Part shown: positions 27,931 through 37,311 of the stretch, piece after piece
Layout: the number at the start of each line of letters is the position of its first letter
Numbering within the stretch: the first letter of the stretch is position 1
Assembly (NCBI GenBank): GCA_002364735.1
Contig: DEZB01000050.1
Coordinates: forward strand, 1 to 64,000
Length of the DNA: 64,000 nt
Origin: Bacteroidales bacterium UBA3143
Lineage (GTDB): Bacteria; Bacteroidota; Bacteroidia; Bacteroidales; Dysgonomonadaceae
Direction: 5' to 3'
Notes under the pieces: model-generated
Told to the model about the DNA's origin: nothing
The model's database searches: none
What the model saw: the letters and a program-made list of their open reading frames with translations, nothing else
Program-made: the position numbers and the translations under genes

Positions 27931-28503
27931 TTACTTTGTTGTATTCATTATTACATCTTGTACATCTGCGAGTTTGCGCCGTTCTAACAAATCGCTTAGT
28001 CGTTCTACTTTCGATTTTGTGATTGCAACCCTTCCCGATCGTATGAATTGCAACACACCTATACTCTTGCTCAATTCCTCAAAAAGAGATTGGGTTTCTT
28101 CGTAATGACCTGTTTTCTGAATTATTGTTGAATGATCACTTACATCCAATATACGGGCATTGTGCTTACGCAACAACTCTTCTACATTGCTTGTAGCAAT
28201 TAGTTTAGCTGTCTCAATTTTGTAGAGGGCAATTTCTTGATGCACCAAATCTTCATCAGTATTGTAGTAAGCTTTCAGTATGTCTACACGTTTATCTATT
28301 TGGCTTACCAGTTTTCGCATCGCATCTTCCGTTTCAGCCCACGTGGTTATCGTAAATTTATGAATACCATGGATAGCCGAAGGTGAAACTGAAAGTGATT
28401 CAATATTCAACTGTCGGCGTGTGAAAATAGTTGTTATTTGATTAAGTACTCCAACAGTGTTTTCTGAGAACACGGTGATGGTATAAAATGTTTTTTCTTG
28501 CAT
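27931..28503 (-). CDS. ilvN: Acetolactate synthase small (regulatory) subunit
   Basis: A 190-residue regulatory subunit. An N-terminal ACT domain (YTITVFSENTVGVLNQITTIF) with the typical NIESLSVSPS follows, then a C-terminal ALS_ss_C-like half. It confers valine feedback inhibition on the large subunit. It lies 43 bp after ilvB and before ilvC. Confidence 0.92.
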   Translation of the reverse strand: MQEKTFYTITVFSENTVGVLNQITTIFTRRQLNIESLSVSPSAIHGIHKFTITTWAETEDAMRKLVSQIDKRVDILKAYYNTDEDLVHQEIALYKIETAKLIATSNVEELLRKHNARILDVSDHSTIIQKTGHYEETQSLFEELSKSIGVLQFIRSGRVAITKSKVERLSDLLERRKLADVQDVIMNTTK

Positions 28504-28546
28504 GATTACGCTTTTTAATGTTTTTAAATTCTACGGTTATTCCAAT

Positions 28547-30274
28547 TTAGTCCAAACTATGTCCATTTCCCAACATAATGTTGCTAACTGATCCACCAGC
28601 AGGAACCATAGGATAAACCATACCTTTAGTTTCTACTTCTACCTCAAGCAAATATGCGCCATCATATGCAAGCATTTCCTCTATAGCACCATCTAAATCT
28701 TTTCGATCTATTACTTTCTGTCCTTTAATACCATAAGCATCAGCAATTTTTATAAAATCAGGATTGCGCATTTGGGTTTCAGAATAACGCTCATCGTAAA
28801 ACAACTCTTGCCATTGGCGAACCATGCCCAAAAAATTATTGTTTAGCAAAACAATTTTTACTGGAATATTATACTCCATAATAGTTCCAAACTCTTGTAT
28901 AGTCATTTGTAAACCGCCATCTCCTACAAATATACAAACATCTCTGTCAGGTGATCCATATTTTGCTCCAATCCCAGCAGGAAGTGCAAAGCCCATTGTG
29001 CCCAATCCGCCTGATGTGACTACGCTTCGTGACTCTGTAAACTTAAAATAGCGAGTTCCAATCATTTGATTTTGACCCACATCAGTAACGCAAATTGCTT
29101 TATTGTTTGTGGCTTCTGTAACTTTATTCACAACTTCTCCCATTTTTATAGGACCCGTTTCCGAATAAAGCTCATTCTTAATTATACAATCAAATTCCTT
29201 ATCTTCATACTTTTTAAACTCTCTTATCCATTCGGTATGCGCATTCCCATCAATACGTTCAGTAACCAAAGGCAGTGTTTGTTTTACGTCACCCAATACA
29301 CTCACTGTAGTTTTTACATTTTTATCTATTTCGGCTCTGTCTATATCAAAATGGATAACCTTCGCTTGTTTGGCATACGTATTTAAATCACCCGTTACAC
29401 GGTCGTCAAAACGCATACCTATAGCTATGAGCACATCGCATTCATTGGTCATAACATTCGGTCCAACATTCCCATGCATTCCCAACATTCCCATATTTAA
29501 AGGATGATCGGTAGGCACTGCAGACAATCCTAAAATGGTCCAACCAAAAGGTATTTGCGCTTTTTCTAAAAAGGCAATCAACTCTTTTTCCGCATTACCA
29601 AGTATCACGCCCTGACCTATCAATGCAAATGGCTTTTTAGCCTGATTGATAACTTCAGCAGCATTCTCAATTTGCTCCATACGAGGTGTTGGTACAGGAC
29701 GATAACTACGTAGTGAAGTTGTCTTTTCATAACTATATTCACACGTTTTTATTTGTGCATCCTTTGCGATATCCAAAATCACAGGTCCTGGACGGCCACT
29801 TGAAGCAATATAAAAAGCCCTGGATACAGCCCATGCGATATCTTCGGGACGTCTTATCTGATATGCCCATTTAGTTACAGGTTGTGAAACACCTATAACG
29901 TCAGCTTCCTGAAAAGCATCTGTTCCTAAAAGAGCAGAGTTTACTTGTCCAGAAATAACTATTAAAGGTGTACTATCCATCATGGCATCAGTAATTCCTG
30001 TAATAGCATTGGTTGCTCCTGGTCCAGATGTCACCAAAGCGACGCCTACTTTTTTGGATACGCGAGCGTATCCTTGTGCTGCGTGAATTGCTCCTTGTTC
30101 GTGACGAACCAGAATATGTTTCATTTTATCTTTGTAATCGTACATTGAATCAAAAACTGGCATGATAGCGCCACCAGGATAACCAAAAAGGGTATCCACG
30201 CCTTCACTAAGCAATGATCTTATCAATGCTTCGCTGCCTGTAATTACGGATGTTTCTGTTTTTACTTCTTTCAT
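28547..30274 (-). CDS. ilvB: Acetolactate synthase large (catalytic) subunit
   Basis: A 575-residue ThDP enzyme that condenses pyruvate with pyruvate or 2-oxobutyrate. Seen: GVDTLFGYPGGAIMPVFD, the catalytic glutamate in RHEQGAIHAAQGYAR near 58, a central FAD/Rossmann domain, and the ThDP-binding GDGGLQMT...NNNFLGMVRQWQ near 450-490. It follows ilvD by 47 bp in the operon. Confidence 0.96.
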   Translation of the reverse strand: MKEVKTETSVITGSEALIRSLLSEGVDTLFGYPGGAIMPVFDSMYDYKDKMKHILVRHEQGAIHAAQGYARVSKKVGVALVTSGPGATNAITGITDAMMDSTPLIVISGQVNSALLGTDAFQEADVIGVSQPVTKWAYQIRRPEDIAWAVSRAFYIASSGRPGPVILDIAKDAQIKTCEYSYEKTTSLRSYRPVPTPRMEQIENAAEVINQAKKPFALIGQGVILGNAEKELIAFLEKAQIPFGWTILGLSAVPTDHPLNMGMLGMHGNVGPNVMTNECDVLIAIGMRFDDRVTGDLNTYAKQAKVIHFDIDRAEIDKNVKTTVSVLGDVKQTLPLVTERIDGNAHTEWIREFKKYEDKEFDCIIKNELYSETGPIKMGEVVNKVTEATNNKAICVTDVGQNQMIGTRYFKFTESRSVVTSGGLGTMGFALPAGIGAKYGSPDRDVCIFVGDGGLQMTIQEFGTIMEYNIPVKIVLLNNNFLGMVRQWQELFYDERYSETQMRNPDFIKIADAYGIKGQKVIDRKDLDGAIEEMLAYDGAYLLEVEVETKGMVYPMVPAGGSVSNIMLGNGHSLD

Positions 30275-30321
30275 GTCAATAACCTTTTATGAAATATACA
30301 TTTGAATTGTCTTATTTTTTT

Positions 30322-32208
30322 TTAATCTTCAAGTATGCGTACTGCTCCCAAATCTGCCGAACTAACAAATTTAGCATAAGCGCGTAAAGCAGCAGATACC
30401 TTTCTATCTCGTTGTGGCTTAAAAGCCTTCTTTTCCTTTTTGTTTTCTTCAGCTCTTCGTTCTTCAAGTTCTTGGTCGGATATTCTCAAATTGATAGTTC
30501 TATTAGGAATATCTATGTCAATAATATCACTGTCTCTAATAAGTCCTATTGCTCCACCTGCCGCAGCTTCAGGAGATATGTGTCCAATACTGAGACCCGA
30601 TGTACCACCCGAGAAACGACCATCAGTGATAAGTGCACACTTTTCGCCCAAGTGCTTAGCTTTTATGTAAGATGTTGGATACAGCATTTCTTGCATGCCT
30701 GGCCCACCTTTGGGACCTTCGTAAGCAATAACTACAACATCGCCAGCACTCACTTTATCTTGCAGAATTGCATCACAAGCATCATCTTGCGAGTGAAAGA
30801 CTCGTGCTGTGCCACTAAACGTCCAAACACTTGGATCAACTCCCGCTGTTTTAACTACACACCCATCCACAGCAATGTTTCCTTTCAAAACACCCAGTCC
30901 ACCATCTTTGGTGTATGCATGTTTTACCGAACGAATGCAACCATTCTCTCTGTCTACATCTAACGTATCGAATACTTTATTTTGAGAACCCATTACCAAG
31001 TTAAAAGCTCTTCCGGGAGCTGATTGGTATATTCTTTCCGCATCAGCATCAATTGTCTCATTGTCTAAACTATATTTTTTCAATGCATCAGCCAATGTCA
31101 TTCCATCAGTCCGATTAACTGAAGTATCTATTAAGTTTGCATCAGCCAATTGATTCATTATGTTTAGGATACCCCCTGCACGATTTACATCCTGAATATG
31201 ATATTTCTCGCTATTGGGTGCTACTTTACAAATGCAAGGCACTTTAGATGAAAGTGAATTAATATCGTCCATTGTAAAATCGACTTCTGCTTCATTAGCC
31301 AAAGCTAAAAGATGTAAGATCGTATTGGTGGAACCACCCATAGCGATATCTACTGTCATAGCATTCATGAATGCAGCTTTGGTTGCAATATTGCGTGGAA
31401 GCACAGTTTCATCGCCATTGAAATAGTAGGCTTGTGCATTTTCAACAATCTGTTTTGCAGCATCTACAAAGAGCTGTTTACGATTGGAATGCGTTGCAAG
31501 AATTGTACCGTTACCAGGCAAAGCCAAACCTATAGCTTCGTTTAAACAATTCATAGAGTTGGCCGTAAACATTCCCGAACATGAACCACATGTGGGACAT
31601 GCCAAACGCTCAATTTTAGAAAGACGTTCATCAGAAACAGAATCATCCACCCCACTCACCATGGCATCCACTAAATCTATTTGCTCGCCATCCATTTCGC
31701 CCGCTTCCATAGGACCTCCCGACACAAATACGGTTGGAATGTTCAAACGCAGGGAGGCCAAAAGCATTCCAGGTGTTATTTTATCGCAATTGCTAATACA
31801 TACCATTGCGTCCACCTTATGTCCATTGATCATATATTCAATAGAGTCTGCAATTAAATCGCGCGATGGAAGTGAGTATAACATTCCATCATGTCCCATT
31901 GCAATGCCATCATCAATAGCAATTGTATTAAATTCTGCAGCAAAGCAACCATGCTTTTCAATTTCTTTTTTCACCATTTGACCAACGTCATGCAGGTGGG
32001 TGTGACCCGGTACAAATTGCGTGAATGAGTTAACCACAGCAATAATGGGTTTACCCATTTGCTCATCAGTCATTCCATTTGCACGCCAAAGAGCTCTTGC
32101 TCCTGCCATACGTCTACCAGAAGTGCTGGTATAACTGTTTAAACGTTTCTTGTTGTTTCGTTCTTCTCTTTTAGCTGATTGCTCTTCAGAGGTTTGTTTA
32201 TTATTCAT
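30322..32208 (-). CDS. ilvD: Dihydroxy-acid dehydratase
   Basis: A 628-residue Fe-S dehydratase that converts dihydroxy acids to 2-keto acids in Val/Ile/Leu synthesis. Cluster cysteines are seen in SNCDKITPG and ACPTCGSCSGMFTANSMN. The C-terminal domain has TDGRFSGGTSGLSIGHISPEAA. It is somewhat longer than the usual ~560-615, with a charged N-terminal extension (about 1-30) and a Lys/Glu-rich stretch near 590-605. It is the first ilv gene, separated from leuB by a 242-bp gap containing hairpins. Confidence 0.95.
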   Translation of the reverse strand: MNNKQTSEEQSAKREERNNKKRLNSYTSTSGRRMAGARALWRANGMTDEQMGKPIIAVVNSFTQFVPGHTHLHDVGQMVKKEIEKHGCFAAEFNTIAIDDGIAMGHDGMLYSLPSRDLIADSIEYMINGHKVDAMVCISNCDKITPGMLLASLRLNIPTVFVSGGPMEAGEMDGEQIDLVDAMVSGVDDSVSDERLSKIERLACPTCGSCSGMFTANSMNCLNEAIGLALPGNGTILATHSNRKQLFVDAAKQIVENAQAYYFNGDETVLPRNIATKAAFMNAMTVDIAMGGSTNTILHLLALANEAEVDFTMDDINSLSSKVPCICKVAPNSEKYHIQDVNRAGGILNIMNQLADANLIDTSVNRTDGMTLADALKKYSLDNETIDADAERIYQSAPGRAFNLVMGSQNKVFDTLDVDRENGCIRSVKHAYTKDGGLGVLKGNIAVDGCVVKTAGVDPSVWTFSGTARVFHSQDDACDAILQDKVSAGDVVVIAYEGPKGGPGMQEMLYPTSYIKAKHLGEKCALITDGRFSGGTSGLSIGHISPEAAAGGAIGLIRDSDIIDIDIPNRTINLRISDQELEERRAEENKKEKKAFKPQRDRKVSAALRAYAKFVSSADLGAVRILED

Positions 32209-32268
32209 TGTTATATCTATTCAGAACATAAATCACAGAATGTTCTTATTTATATTTTTGTTTGGATT

Positions 32269-32306
32269 CCTCTTTTTCCAAAACCGATAGGTTTTGGAAA
32301 AAGAGG
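32269..32306. repeat. Perfect 17-bp inverted repeat between leuB and ilvD
   Basis: CCTCTTTTTCCAAAACC at 32269-32285 and its exact complement at 32290-32306 enclose a GATA loop. Neither strand has a T-tract after it, so it is not a canonical terminator. It sits inside the operon, where an mRNA hairpin could set the relative amounts of the leu and ilv halves or be a mobile palindrome. Confidence 0.85.
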
Positions 32307-32422
32307 GGGGGTGGGTTACATCCTTGTCCTAAGGCGATGTCTTGGGCTGAAATATATCAGCCTTTCAGGCTTCAAGGACTACTCCTCCTGGGGTGGTGTA
32401 GCTCCTGCTGCACGTTTTATGT

Positions 32423-32440
32423 GAGGAGCAGGAGCTCCTC
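32423..32440. repeat. 18-bp dispersed repeat, copy 1
   Basis: GAGGAGCAGGAGCTCCTC is the exact reverse complement of 39166-39183, so an inverted pair brackets the leuA-leuB part of the operon. It is itself nearly palindromic and sits in a locally GC-richer patch with TAGCTCCTGCTG just upstream. Confidence 0.7.
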
Positions 32441-32450
32441 CACTCCCAGT

Positions 32451-33518
32451 TTATTTCAAAATATAATTCACAATCCACTCTCCCACATCGCTTGTGGAAC
32501 TTGGTGTTTCGCCATTAGCAATATCACTTGTAACAATCCCTTCATCCATACTTGCAGCAACAGCTTTGCGTATGAACGCTCCCTCTTCATGCAATTCGAA
32601 TGCATACTCAAACATCAGTGCTGCTGAAAGAATTGCTGCCAAAGGATTGGCAATGTTTTTGCCCGCTGCTTCAGGGTATGAACCATGAATGGGTTCAAAC
32701 ACCGAAGTGTGTAGTCCAATTGATGCAGAAGGAAGCATTCCCATTGAGCCAGTAATTACAGATGCCTCATCCGTAAGTATATCGCCAAAAAGATTCTCTG
32801 TTACCATCACATCAAAGCTTTTAGGCCATTGTATGATGCGCATGGCTGCATTGTCTACAAACATATATTCGGTTTCTACATCAGGGTATTGTGGAGCTAT
32901 TTCTTGCGCTATTTGTCGCCACAGGCGCGAAGTGGCAATTACATTGGCTTTATCAACCACGGTAACTTTCTTACGTCTTTGCAGCGCAAATTTATAAGCC
33001 AAATGAAGTATGCGTTCAATTTCTTCGCGTGTATAAACGCAAGTATCATAAGCAGTGTTACCATCTTCGCTACGACCTTGAGGTCTGCCAAAATACATCC
33101 CTCCTGTCAACTCACGAATACACATAAAATCTGCACCTTCTATTATTTCTGCACGCAATGGAGACTTATGAAGCAATGATGGGAAAGTTGTTACAGGACG
33201 AATATTAGCAAACAGTCCCAAGTCTTTGCGCATCTTCAGTAATCCTTGTTCTGGACGCACTTTGGCCGAAGGGTCGTTATCATATTTTGGCATTCCGATT
33301 GCGCCAAACAACACTGCATCTGCTTGCATACACAATTCATGTGTTTCAACTGGATAAGGATTTCCAGTTTCATCAATGGCACAGGCACCAACACTTGCAA
33401 AGTCATATTCAAGCGTGTGATTAAACTTTTTACAAATAGCTTTTGTAACTTCAAGTGCTTGCGCTGTTATTTCTGGGCCAATTCCATCGCCGGGTAATAC
33501 TGCTATCTTTAATTTCAT
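32451..33518 (-). CDS. leuB: 3-isopropylmalate dehydrogenase
   Basis: A 355-residue enzyme for NAD-dependent oxidative decarboxylation of 3-isopropylmalate. Seen: LPGDGIGPEI at the N-terminus, RELTGGMYFGRPQGR near 135, and the C-terminal FEPIHGSYPEAAGKNIANP near 275. Size and motifs are standard. It lies after the citramalate synthase-like gene (68-bp gap) and before the hairpin-rich gap to ilvD. Confidence 0.95.
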   Translation of the reverse strand: MKLKIAVLPGDGIGPEITAQALEVTKAICKKFNHTLEYDFASVGACAIDETGNPYPVETHELCMQADAVLFGAIGMPKYDNDPSAKVRPEQGLLKMRKDLGLFANIRPVTTFPSLLHKSPLRAEIIEGADFMCIRELTGGMYFGRPQGRSEDGNTAYDTCVYTREEIERILHLAYKFALQRRKKVTVVDKANVIATSRLWRQIAQEIAPQYPDVETEYMFVDNAAMRIIQWPKSFDVMVTENLFGDILTDEASVITGSMGMLPSASIGLHTSVFEPIHGSYPEAAGKNIANPLAAILSAALMFEYAFELHEEGAFIRKAVAASMDEGIVTSDIANGETPSSTSDVGEWIVNYILK

Positions 33519-33586
33519 ATTTTATTTTATTTTATATCTCTAATTGTGGTTTATATTTGCTTGTTAAGTTTAAATTAATGAGCCTA

Positions 33587-35128
33587 TTATAACTCTATAA
33601 ATCTTATAGAGGGTATATTACCACTCTCTATCATGTTCAGCATTTTAATAGTTGCCTTAACAGCGGCTACTGTTTGGTCAATATCCAAACCACGTGTTTT
33701 AAAAGACTTTCCATCAAACTTCCAAGTAATTATGGTTTGCACAAAAGCATCAGTTCTTCCACCAGGTGGAATAAATACAGAATAGTCTAACAACTCGGGT
33801 GTTGGTTTATTCAATTTCTTATATATCTTGTACAATGCTTTCGAGAAAGCATGGTATTGTCCATCTCCCGCTGCAGATTGCTGATAAACTTCTCCTTTAA
33901 TAGACATTTTCACAGTTGCCGAAGGACGAAGTCCATCAGCCAAGGAGAAAGAATAGTTTAGCATCTTTATATCAGCGTCTTCCATGCCATTCTTTAGCAC
34001 GTCGGAAATGATGTAAGGCAGTTCGTCAGGAGTAACAATTTGTTTCTTATCACCAAGTTCAATGATCCGGGTCGTAACTTTTGCCATCGACTCATCGTCC
34101 AACTCAATTCCAAGTGTTTTCAAGTTATTCATAATGTTTGCCTTGCCCGAAGTTTTGCCCAATGCATATTCCCTCAATCTGTCAAAACGCTCTGGCATAA
34201 GCCTACTGTGGTATAAGTTCTTTTTCTTATCGCCATCGGCATGAATGCCTGCTACTTGTGTAAAAACATTATCGCCAATAATGGGCATATTTTTTGAAAT
34301 ACGAATACCCGAATAACTTTCTATTACCTTACTCACATAGTAAACATTATTTTCGTTTACATTGGTTTTCAATTTCAGATGATCGTGAATTAGTGCTAAA
34401 ACACTTGTTAGTGAAGCATTACCAGCACGTTCGCCCAATCCATTGAGGGTTACATGAACACCTTTAGCACCTGCTTTAACAGCTTCGTACACATTGGCAA
34501 CTGCCAAATCATAATCGTTGTGAGCATGAAAATCAAAATGAAGCTGTGGGTAACGATCGACCATTTTCTGAACAAATTCCCTGGTTTTGTCTGGGTTTAA
34601 GATACCCAATGTATCTGGAAGCATATACCGTTTGATGGGTTGGTGTTGTAATTGATCCATCACTTGAGAGATGTATGCCTCTGAGTCCGACATACCGTTT
34701 GACCAATCTTCCAAATAGATATTTACTGTAACGCCCATTTCTTGGGCATAGGCAATCACTTCTTTTATTTTAGTTATGTGTTCTTCAGGGGTCAGATTCA
34801 ATTGAAATTTGCAATGTTTAAGAGAACCTTTACAAAGCAAATTCACAACCTTACAACCTGCACTCGTAATCCAATCCAAAGAAATCTTTCCATCAACAAA
34901 ACCCAACACTTCAATTTTATCTAAATGTCCATGCTCTTGAGCCCATTTTGCAATTTTCTGAACAGCTTTAAACTCTCCGTCAGAAACTCTGGCTGAAGCA
35001 ACTTCAATTCTATCAACACACACATCCTCAAGCAAAAGTCGCGCTATACTCACCTTTTCTTGTACTGCGAAAGAAACTCCCGAGGTTTGCTCTCCATCTC
35101 GCAGTGTTGTATCCATTATCTCTATCAT
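33587..35128 (-). CDS. LeuA-like acyltransferase, probable (R)-citramalate synthase
   Basis: A 513-residue HMGL-like enzyme. It has DTTLRDGEQTSGVSFA at residues 5-20, HAHNDYDLAVAN near 200, LNGLGERAGN near 225 and a C-terminal LeuA dimer/regulatory domain (about 380-500). It is a clear paralogue of the leuA product in the same operon but diverges around the substrate pocket. Bacteroidota operons often carry such a second synthase. Citramalate synthase activity (acetyl-CoA plus pyruvate, giving a threonine-independent route to isoleucine via LeuCDB) is a good inference but not proven here. Confidence 0.75.
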   Translation of the reverse strand: MIEIMDTTLRDGEQTSGVSFAVQEKVSIARLLLEDVCVDRIEVASARVSDGEFKAVQKIAKWAQEHGHLDKIEVLGFVDGKISLDWITSAGCKVVNLLCKGSLKHCKFQLNLTPEEHITKIKEVIAYAQEMGVTVNIYLEDWSNGMSDSEAYISQVMDQLQHQPIKRYMLPDTLGILNPDKTREFVQKMVDRYPQLHFDFHAHNDYDLAVANVYEAVKAGAKGVHVTLNGLGERAGNASLTSVLALIHDHLKLKTNVNENNVYYVSKVIESYSGIRISKNMPIIGDNVFTQVAGIHADGDKKKNLYHSRLMPERFDRLREYALGKTSGKANIMNNLKTLGIELDDESMAKVTTRIIELGDKKQIVTPDELPYIISDVLKNGMEDADIKMLNYSFSLADGLRPSATVKMSIKGEVYQQSAAGDGQYHAFSKALYKIYKKLNKPTPELLDYSVFIPPGGRTDAFVQTIITWKFDGKSFKTRGLDIDQTVAAVKATIKMLNMIESGNIPSIRFIEL

Positions 35129-35166
35129 TTGTATGTAGGCTTTATCTTTTGCAAAAAAAGATATAT

Positions 35167-35763
35167 TTAATAACTGTAAGTACGCTTTTGTTCGTAAGCT
35201 TCTATTTTATCTTTGTTTGAAAGAAGAAAGTCAATGTCATCTAAACCTTCCATCAAACACTTCTTCTTATATGGGCTGATATCAAATGATTGACTCTCTC
35301 CCGAATCATTATTTACAACTGTTTGGTTTACCAAATCAACCGTAACTGTAGTAGCTGGATTTCTGTCAATTGCTTTGAAAAGGTCTTGCAGAAAAGACTC
35401 GCTAACTACTATAGGCAAAATACCATTGTTGAGCGCATTGTTTTGAAAAATGTCTGCAAAGAAGCTTGATATAATTACTTTGAAACCATACCCATCTAAT
35501 GCCCAAGCAGCATGTTCGCGACTCGAACCACTACCAAAGTTTTTTCCAGCTACCAATACTTCACCCGAGTAGGTTGGATCGTTCAACACAAATTCTATCT
35601 TAGGCGTTCCATCTTTGTTATAGCGCCAATCAGCAAAAAGATTGTCGCCAAAGCCCTCGCGGGTGGTGGCTTTTAAAAAACGTGCGGGTATTATCTGGTC
35701 TGTGTCCACATTCTGTATGGGAAGAGGCACACAAGTTGATGTTATTTGTTTAAATTTTTCCAT
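35167..35763 (-). CDS. leuD: 3-isopropylmalate dehydratase small subunit
   Basis: A 198-residue swivelling-domain subunit of isopropylmalate isomerase. It shows VDTDQIIPARFLK near residue 19 and GKNFGSGSSREHAAWAL near residue 73. It pairs with LeuC, encoded 62 bp upstream. If the adjacent citramalate synthase-like protein is what it appears, LeuCD would also act on citramalate. Confidence 0.95.
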   Translation of the reverse strand: MEKFKQITSTCVPLPIQNVDTDQIIPARFLKATTREGFGDNLFADWRYNKDGTPKIEFVLNDPTYSGEVLVAGKNFGSGSSREHAAWALDGYGFKVIISSFFADIFQNNALNNGILPIVVSESFLQDLFKAIDRNPATTVTVDLVNQTVVNNDSGESQSFDISPYKKKCLMEGLDDIDFLLSNKDKIEAYEQKRTYSY

Positions 35764-35825
35764 TTTATATTATGTATAATATTAGCGTTGTTATTATTTA
35801 ATGGTGCTCAAAATGTTGTTTTACA

Positions 35826-37241
35826 TCAAGCTATCACTGTATTTATTTCGAAAACTTGAGAGGGGTTAGTAATCTTACCTGTCACCGCCACAGCTGCAGC
35901 CACCAATGGACCTGCAAGAATGGTGCGAGAACCTGGACCTTGACGCCCTTCAAAGTTTCTATTGGATGTAGAAACTGCGTATTTACCAGCAGGTATTTTA
36001 TCATCGTTCATGGCAAGACATGCAGAACATCCAGGCTGACGCAATTCGAATCCTGCGTCGTTCAATATTCTATCTAAGCCTTCGGCTTCTATTTGTTTGC
36101 GCACTTTCCAGCTTCCAGGAACGAGCCATGCAGTAATGTTGTCAGCTTTTTTTCTGCCTTTCACATATTTAGTAAACAAACGGAAATCTTCGATACGACC
36201 ATTCGTGCAGCTTCCTAAAAAAACATAGTCTATTTGTTTGCCTTCTAACTTTTCACCCGATTGGAATCCCATATATTTCAACGAATTCTCAAAAGATTTC
36301 TTTCCTGCATCGTCAATGTCTTCCAGCTTTGGTATAGTGCCATCTATATACATACCCATACCTGGATTAGTACCGTAAGTAATCATTGGTTTTATTTTGG
36401 ATGCATCAAACGTTACTTCTTTGTCAAACTTCGCACCCTCGTCAGTTTTCAGTGTTTTCCAATAGGCCAATGCTTTGTCCCAATTTGCCCCTTTAGGTGC
36501 AAATTCGCGACCTTCGATGTAGTCAAAAGTTTTCTGATCGGGTGCAATCAATCCACCACGCGCACCCATTTCAATGCTTAGGTTACACATAGTCATGCGA
36601 GCTTCCATCGAAAGGCTTCTAATAGCCTCACCAGCATATTCAACAAAGTAACCAGTTGCACCACCCGTTGATAGTTGTGAAATCATGTATAGCGCCAAAT
36701 CCTTTGCGCCTACCATGGGGTTCAATTCTCCCTCGAAGTTCACGCGCATTGTTTTGGGGCGAGTTTGTAATATACATTGCGAAACCAACACCATCTCAAC
36801 CTCGCTGGTTCCAATGCCAAAAGCAATAGTTCCAAATGCTCCGTGCGTGGATGTATGGCTATCGCCACAAACGATGGTCATGCCTGGTTGTGTGTAACCA
36901 TTCTCTGGTCCTATAACATGTACAATACCATTTTTTGAATGGCCCAAGCCATAATGAGTAAGACCAAATTCTTTGGCATTTTTTGCCAATGTGTCTACCT
37001 GAATACGTGAGATTGAATCTCTTATGGGCTCGTCCTGTCCCATAGTAGGAATATTGTGGTCGGCTGTCAATATAGTTTGTTCTGGACGGAACACTGTAAG
37101 ACCGCGTTTACGCATTCCAGCAAAAGCTTGTGGACTAGTCACCTCGTGACACAAATGTCGGTCTATGTATAGTTGTGTTGGTCCATCCTCTACTGTAGTA
37201 ACAGCGTGATTATCCCATATTTTATCGAATAATGTTTTCAT
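35826..37241 (-). CDS. leuC: 3-isopropylmalate dehydratase large subunit
   Basis: A 471-residue aconitase-family subunit. Seen: YIDRHLCHEVTSPQAFAGMR, CGDSHTSTHGAFGTIAFGIG near 130, and [4Fe-4S] ligands in LGSCTNGRIEDF near 345 and QPGCSACLAMN near 405. Standard length. It lies second in the operon, 70 bp after leuA. Confidence 0.96.
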   Translation of the reverse strand: MKTLFDKIWDNHAVTTVEDGPTQLYIDRHLCHEVTSPQAFAGMRKRGLTVFRPEQTILTADHNIPTMGQDEPIRDSISRIQVDTLAKNAKEFGLTHYGLGHSKNGIVHVIGPENGYTQPGMTIVCGDSHTSTHGAFGTIAFGIGTSEVEMVLVSQCILQTRPKTMRVNFEGELNPMVGAKDLALYMISQLSTGGATGYFVEYAGEAIRSLSMEARMTMCNLSIEMGARGGLIAPDQKTFDYIEGREFAPKGANWDKALAYWKTLKTDEGAKFDKEVTFDASKIKPMITYGTNPGMGMYIDGTIPKLEDIDDAGKKSFENSLKYMGFQSGEKLEGKQIDYVFLGSCTNGRIEDFRLFTKYVKGRKKADNITAWLVPGSWKVRKQIEAEGLDRILNDAGFELRQPGCSACLAMNDDKIPAGKYAVSTSNRNFEGRQGPGSRTILAGPLVAAAVAVTGKITNPSQVFEINTVIA

Positions 37242-37311
37242 ATTTTATTAGTTGATATATTGATTTCTATTTATTATTTCCTTTTAACTCTGTTTTAATG
37301 TAGCTAAACGT

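Noticed and set aside
32269..32306. Terminator between leuB and ilvD
   Set aside because: The stem is strong, but neither strand has a following T-tract, and the ilv genes show no obvious promoter of their own here.
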